Below, piece by piece: positions 62,770 through 64,000 of a DNA stretch of 64,000 bases. The notes under the pieces are model-generated. The model ran no database searches and was not told the DNA's origin. It saw only the letters and a program-made list of their open reading frames with translations. A program made the position numbers and the translations under genes. The stretch is taken from NCBI RefSeq assembly GCF_018141445.1, contig NZ_CP058649.1, forward strand, positions 3,801,001-3,865,000, given 5' to 3'. The DNA comes from Vallitalea pronyensis. GTDB taxonomy: Bacteria > Bacillota > Clostridia > Lachnospirales > Vallitaleaceae. Every line of letters starts with the position of its first letter. The first letter of the stretch is position 1.

Positions 62770-64000
62770 TTATCGCGTCTCAATCAATCTTTTTACCAAT
62801 TCAGGATAACGGTCATCTTCATCCCCAACTTCTTTCTTCATATGAAGAAGTTGAGCCTTCAGATCTTTCACTACTTCTTGATACTCTTGGTCATGGTACA
62901 CATTCTTTAACTCAAATGGATCATTTCTTAAATCATAGAGTTCCCACCCTGGTGGTGTAGGTTCTTGTAATGCATGCTTTGCATCCAAGGGTAAACCGTA
63001 AAAGAAGATTAATTTATAATCTTTGGTCCGAATACCATAATGGGCAGGGTTGTCATGGTGGGTGAGATGCATCCAGTATCGATAATAGATTTTGTTGGGC
63101 CAATCCGCAGGCGTGTTCCCTTTTATATTCTCCCGAAATGACCTTCCCTGCATAACGTCTGTTTTCTGTAAGCCTGCATAATCAAGTAAAGTGGGCGCAA
63201 AATCCACATTGGATATCACATCTTCAAGAACCGTTCCTGCTGCAATTTCTTTAGGATATCGCACTAAAAATGGCATCTGAAGAGCTTCTTCATAGATCCA
63301 CCGTTTATCAATATAATCATGTTCCCCAAGAAACATGCCTTGGTCAGATGTGTAGATAATGATGGTGTCATCCAGGATACCTTCTTGTTCAAGGTAGTCA
63401 AGCAGCTCCCCTACACTATCATCTATGCCTTTTACCGTTCTTAAATAATCTTTTAAATACTTTTGATAGGCAGCCTTTGTTCTCTCTGTCTCATTGAGCC
63501 CTGTAATGTCTAATTGCCCTGTTTGATAATTCGGATCACTCATCAATGTGACAGCATTACGTACAGGATTTCTTTCGGATACGGAAGTGCCGTATGTCCT
63601 TGTGGCTATAGAACGATGACTCTTGTCTTCCCACAAACTATCCGGCTCAGGTATGTCTACACCATCAAGAATATGCTCATAGCGAGGATGGTATTCAAAA
63701 TTATCATGAGGTGCTTTATGATGACACATGAGCATAAATGGTTTATCTCTATCACGTTTTTTAAGCCAATTAAGGCATTTATCGGTAATAATGTCCGTGA
63801 CATAACCTGTGTGTTGTTTTCCTTGATCTTTATGATGTATGTTTTCGATGGCATCCCAGTCTGTTTCCTTATCCCAAAAATAAGGATTAAAATAGTATCC
63901 CTGACCAGGAAGCACATCGTAATAATCAAACCCTTTTACTTCGCAGTGAACATGCCACTTACCCACAACTGCCGTTTGATAGCCGTCCTCTTGCATCATA
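62770..64000 (-). CDS. Type I sulfatase (5' end beyond window)
   Basis: The 410 codons visible lack the N-terminal formylglycine motif, which would lie to the right of the window. Visible sulfatase features are AVVGKWHVH near the left of the visible part, MLMCHHKAPHDNFEYHPRYEH, YTSDQGMFLGEHDYIDKRW (metal-binding Asp and neighbouring residues) and a C-terminal WELYDLRNDPFELKNVYHD block typical of heparan- or fucan-type arylsulfatases. It lies 81 nt upstream of the 785-aa gene, in the same direction, so they probably form an operon. It is not a close copy of the sulfatase at 39106. Confidence 0.92.
   Translation of the reverse strand, partial: MMQEDGYQTAVVGKWHVHCEVKGFDYYDVLPGQGYYFNPYFWDKETDWDAIENIHHKDQGKQHTGYVTDIITDKCLNWLKKRDRDKPFMLMCHHKAPHDNFEYHPRYEHILDGVDIPEPDSLWEDKSHRSIATRTYGTSVSERNPVRNAVTLMSDPNYQTGQLDITGLNETERTKAAYQKYLKDYLRTVKGIDDSVGELLDYLEQEGILDDTIIIYTSDQGMFLGEHDYIDKRWIYEEALQMPFLVRYPKEIAAGTVLEDVISNVDFAPTLLDYAGLQKTDVMQGRSFRENIKGNTPADWPNKIYYRYWMHLTHHDNPAHYGIRTKDYKLIFFYGLPLDAKHALQEPTPPGWELYDLRNDPFELKNVYHDQEYQEVVKDLKAQLLHMKKEVGDEDDRYPELVKRLIETR

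Overview
The window is about 36% GC (estimated by eye) and looks like a chromosomal segment of an anaerobic, endospore-forming Clostridia member, probably in the Lachnospirales and broadly Vallitalea-like. The genus guess is weak. Evidence for this placement: a clostridial-type nitrogenase with the long NifD insertion and a short NifK, the tgt-yajC-TIGR04086-scfA-scfB-secDF-recJ-apt block typical of Clostridia, a SpoVB-type flippase, strong AGGAGG ribosome binding sites, and many glycan-degrading genes. No rRNA, tRNA, CRISPR array, phage or intact insertion sequence was seen.

Layout. 1-7724 (minus strand): nitrogen fixation operon nifH-nifI1-nifI2-nifD-nifK-nifE-nifN (nifN cut by the left edge). 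It has a readable sigma-A promoter, an apparent leader attenuator and a terminator-like hairpin between nifK and nifE. 8020-9766: divergent GH29 alpha-L-fucosidase. 9864-21702: housekeeping block apt, recJ, secDF, the ranthipeptide (SCIFF) precursor and its radical SAM maturase, a TIGR04086 membrane protein, yajC and tgt. It is interrupted by a PHP phosphatase and by a PadR regulator with a flavoprotein that share a palindromic operator. 21931-22134: a 204-bp imperfect palindrome. 22175-24499: PAS-PAS-GGDEF-EAL protein. 24755-28832: aroC and a zinc-type ABC importer whose lipoprotein carries a His-rich 24-nt tandem repeat. 28862-32507: YtrA-like GntR/ABC export locus and a CPBP protease.

32533-37601: a structured inverted repeat, two orphan proteins (one behind a sigma-D-like promoter), lspA, a spoVB-like gene and a sugar isomerase. 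37686-45471: a carbohydrate ABC importer, sulfatase, small coupled ORF and MFS operon, divergent from a LacI regulator with two matching operators. 45624-54850: metA, small genes, a second GntR/ABC locus, amidase, DJ-1, DUF2785 and LysE genes. 54974-57706: an atypical orphan response regulator and two paralogous lipoproteins, each preceded by the same three-box operator array with identical spacing. 57930-64000: GH95 fucosidase, a 785-aa enzyme I cannot assign, and a second sulfatase cut by the right edge.

The glycan genes (GH29, GH95, two sulfatases, ABC importer, MFS, LacI, isomerase) suggest use of sulfated, fucose-containing polysaccharides. The least familiar items are the triple-box lipoprotein system beside the atypical regulator, the sigma-D-linked 366-aa protein, the 43-aa ORF fused by overlap to the MFS gene, and several large intergenic hairpin elements, two of which appear related. 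Where the longest open frame and the ribosome binding site disagree, the start given is the one supported by the ribosome binding site.
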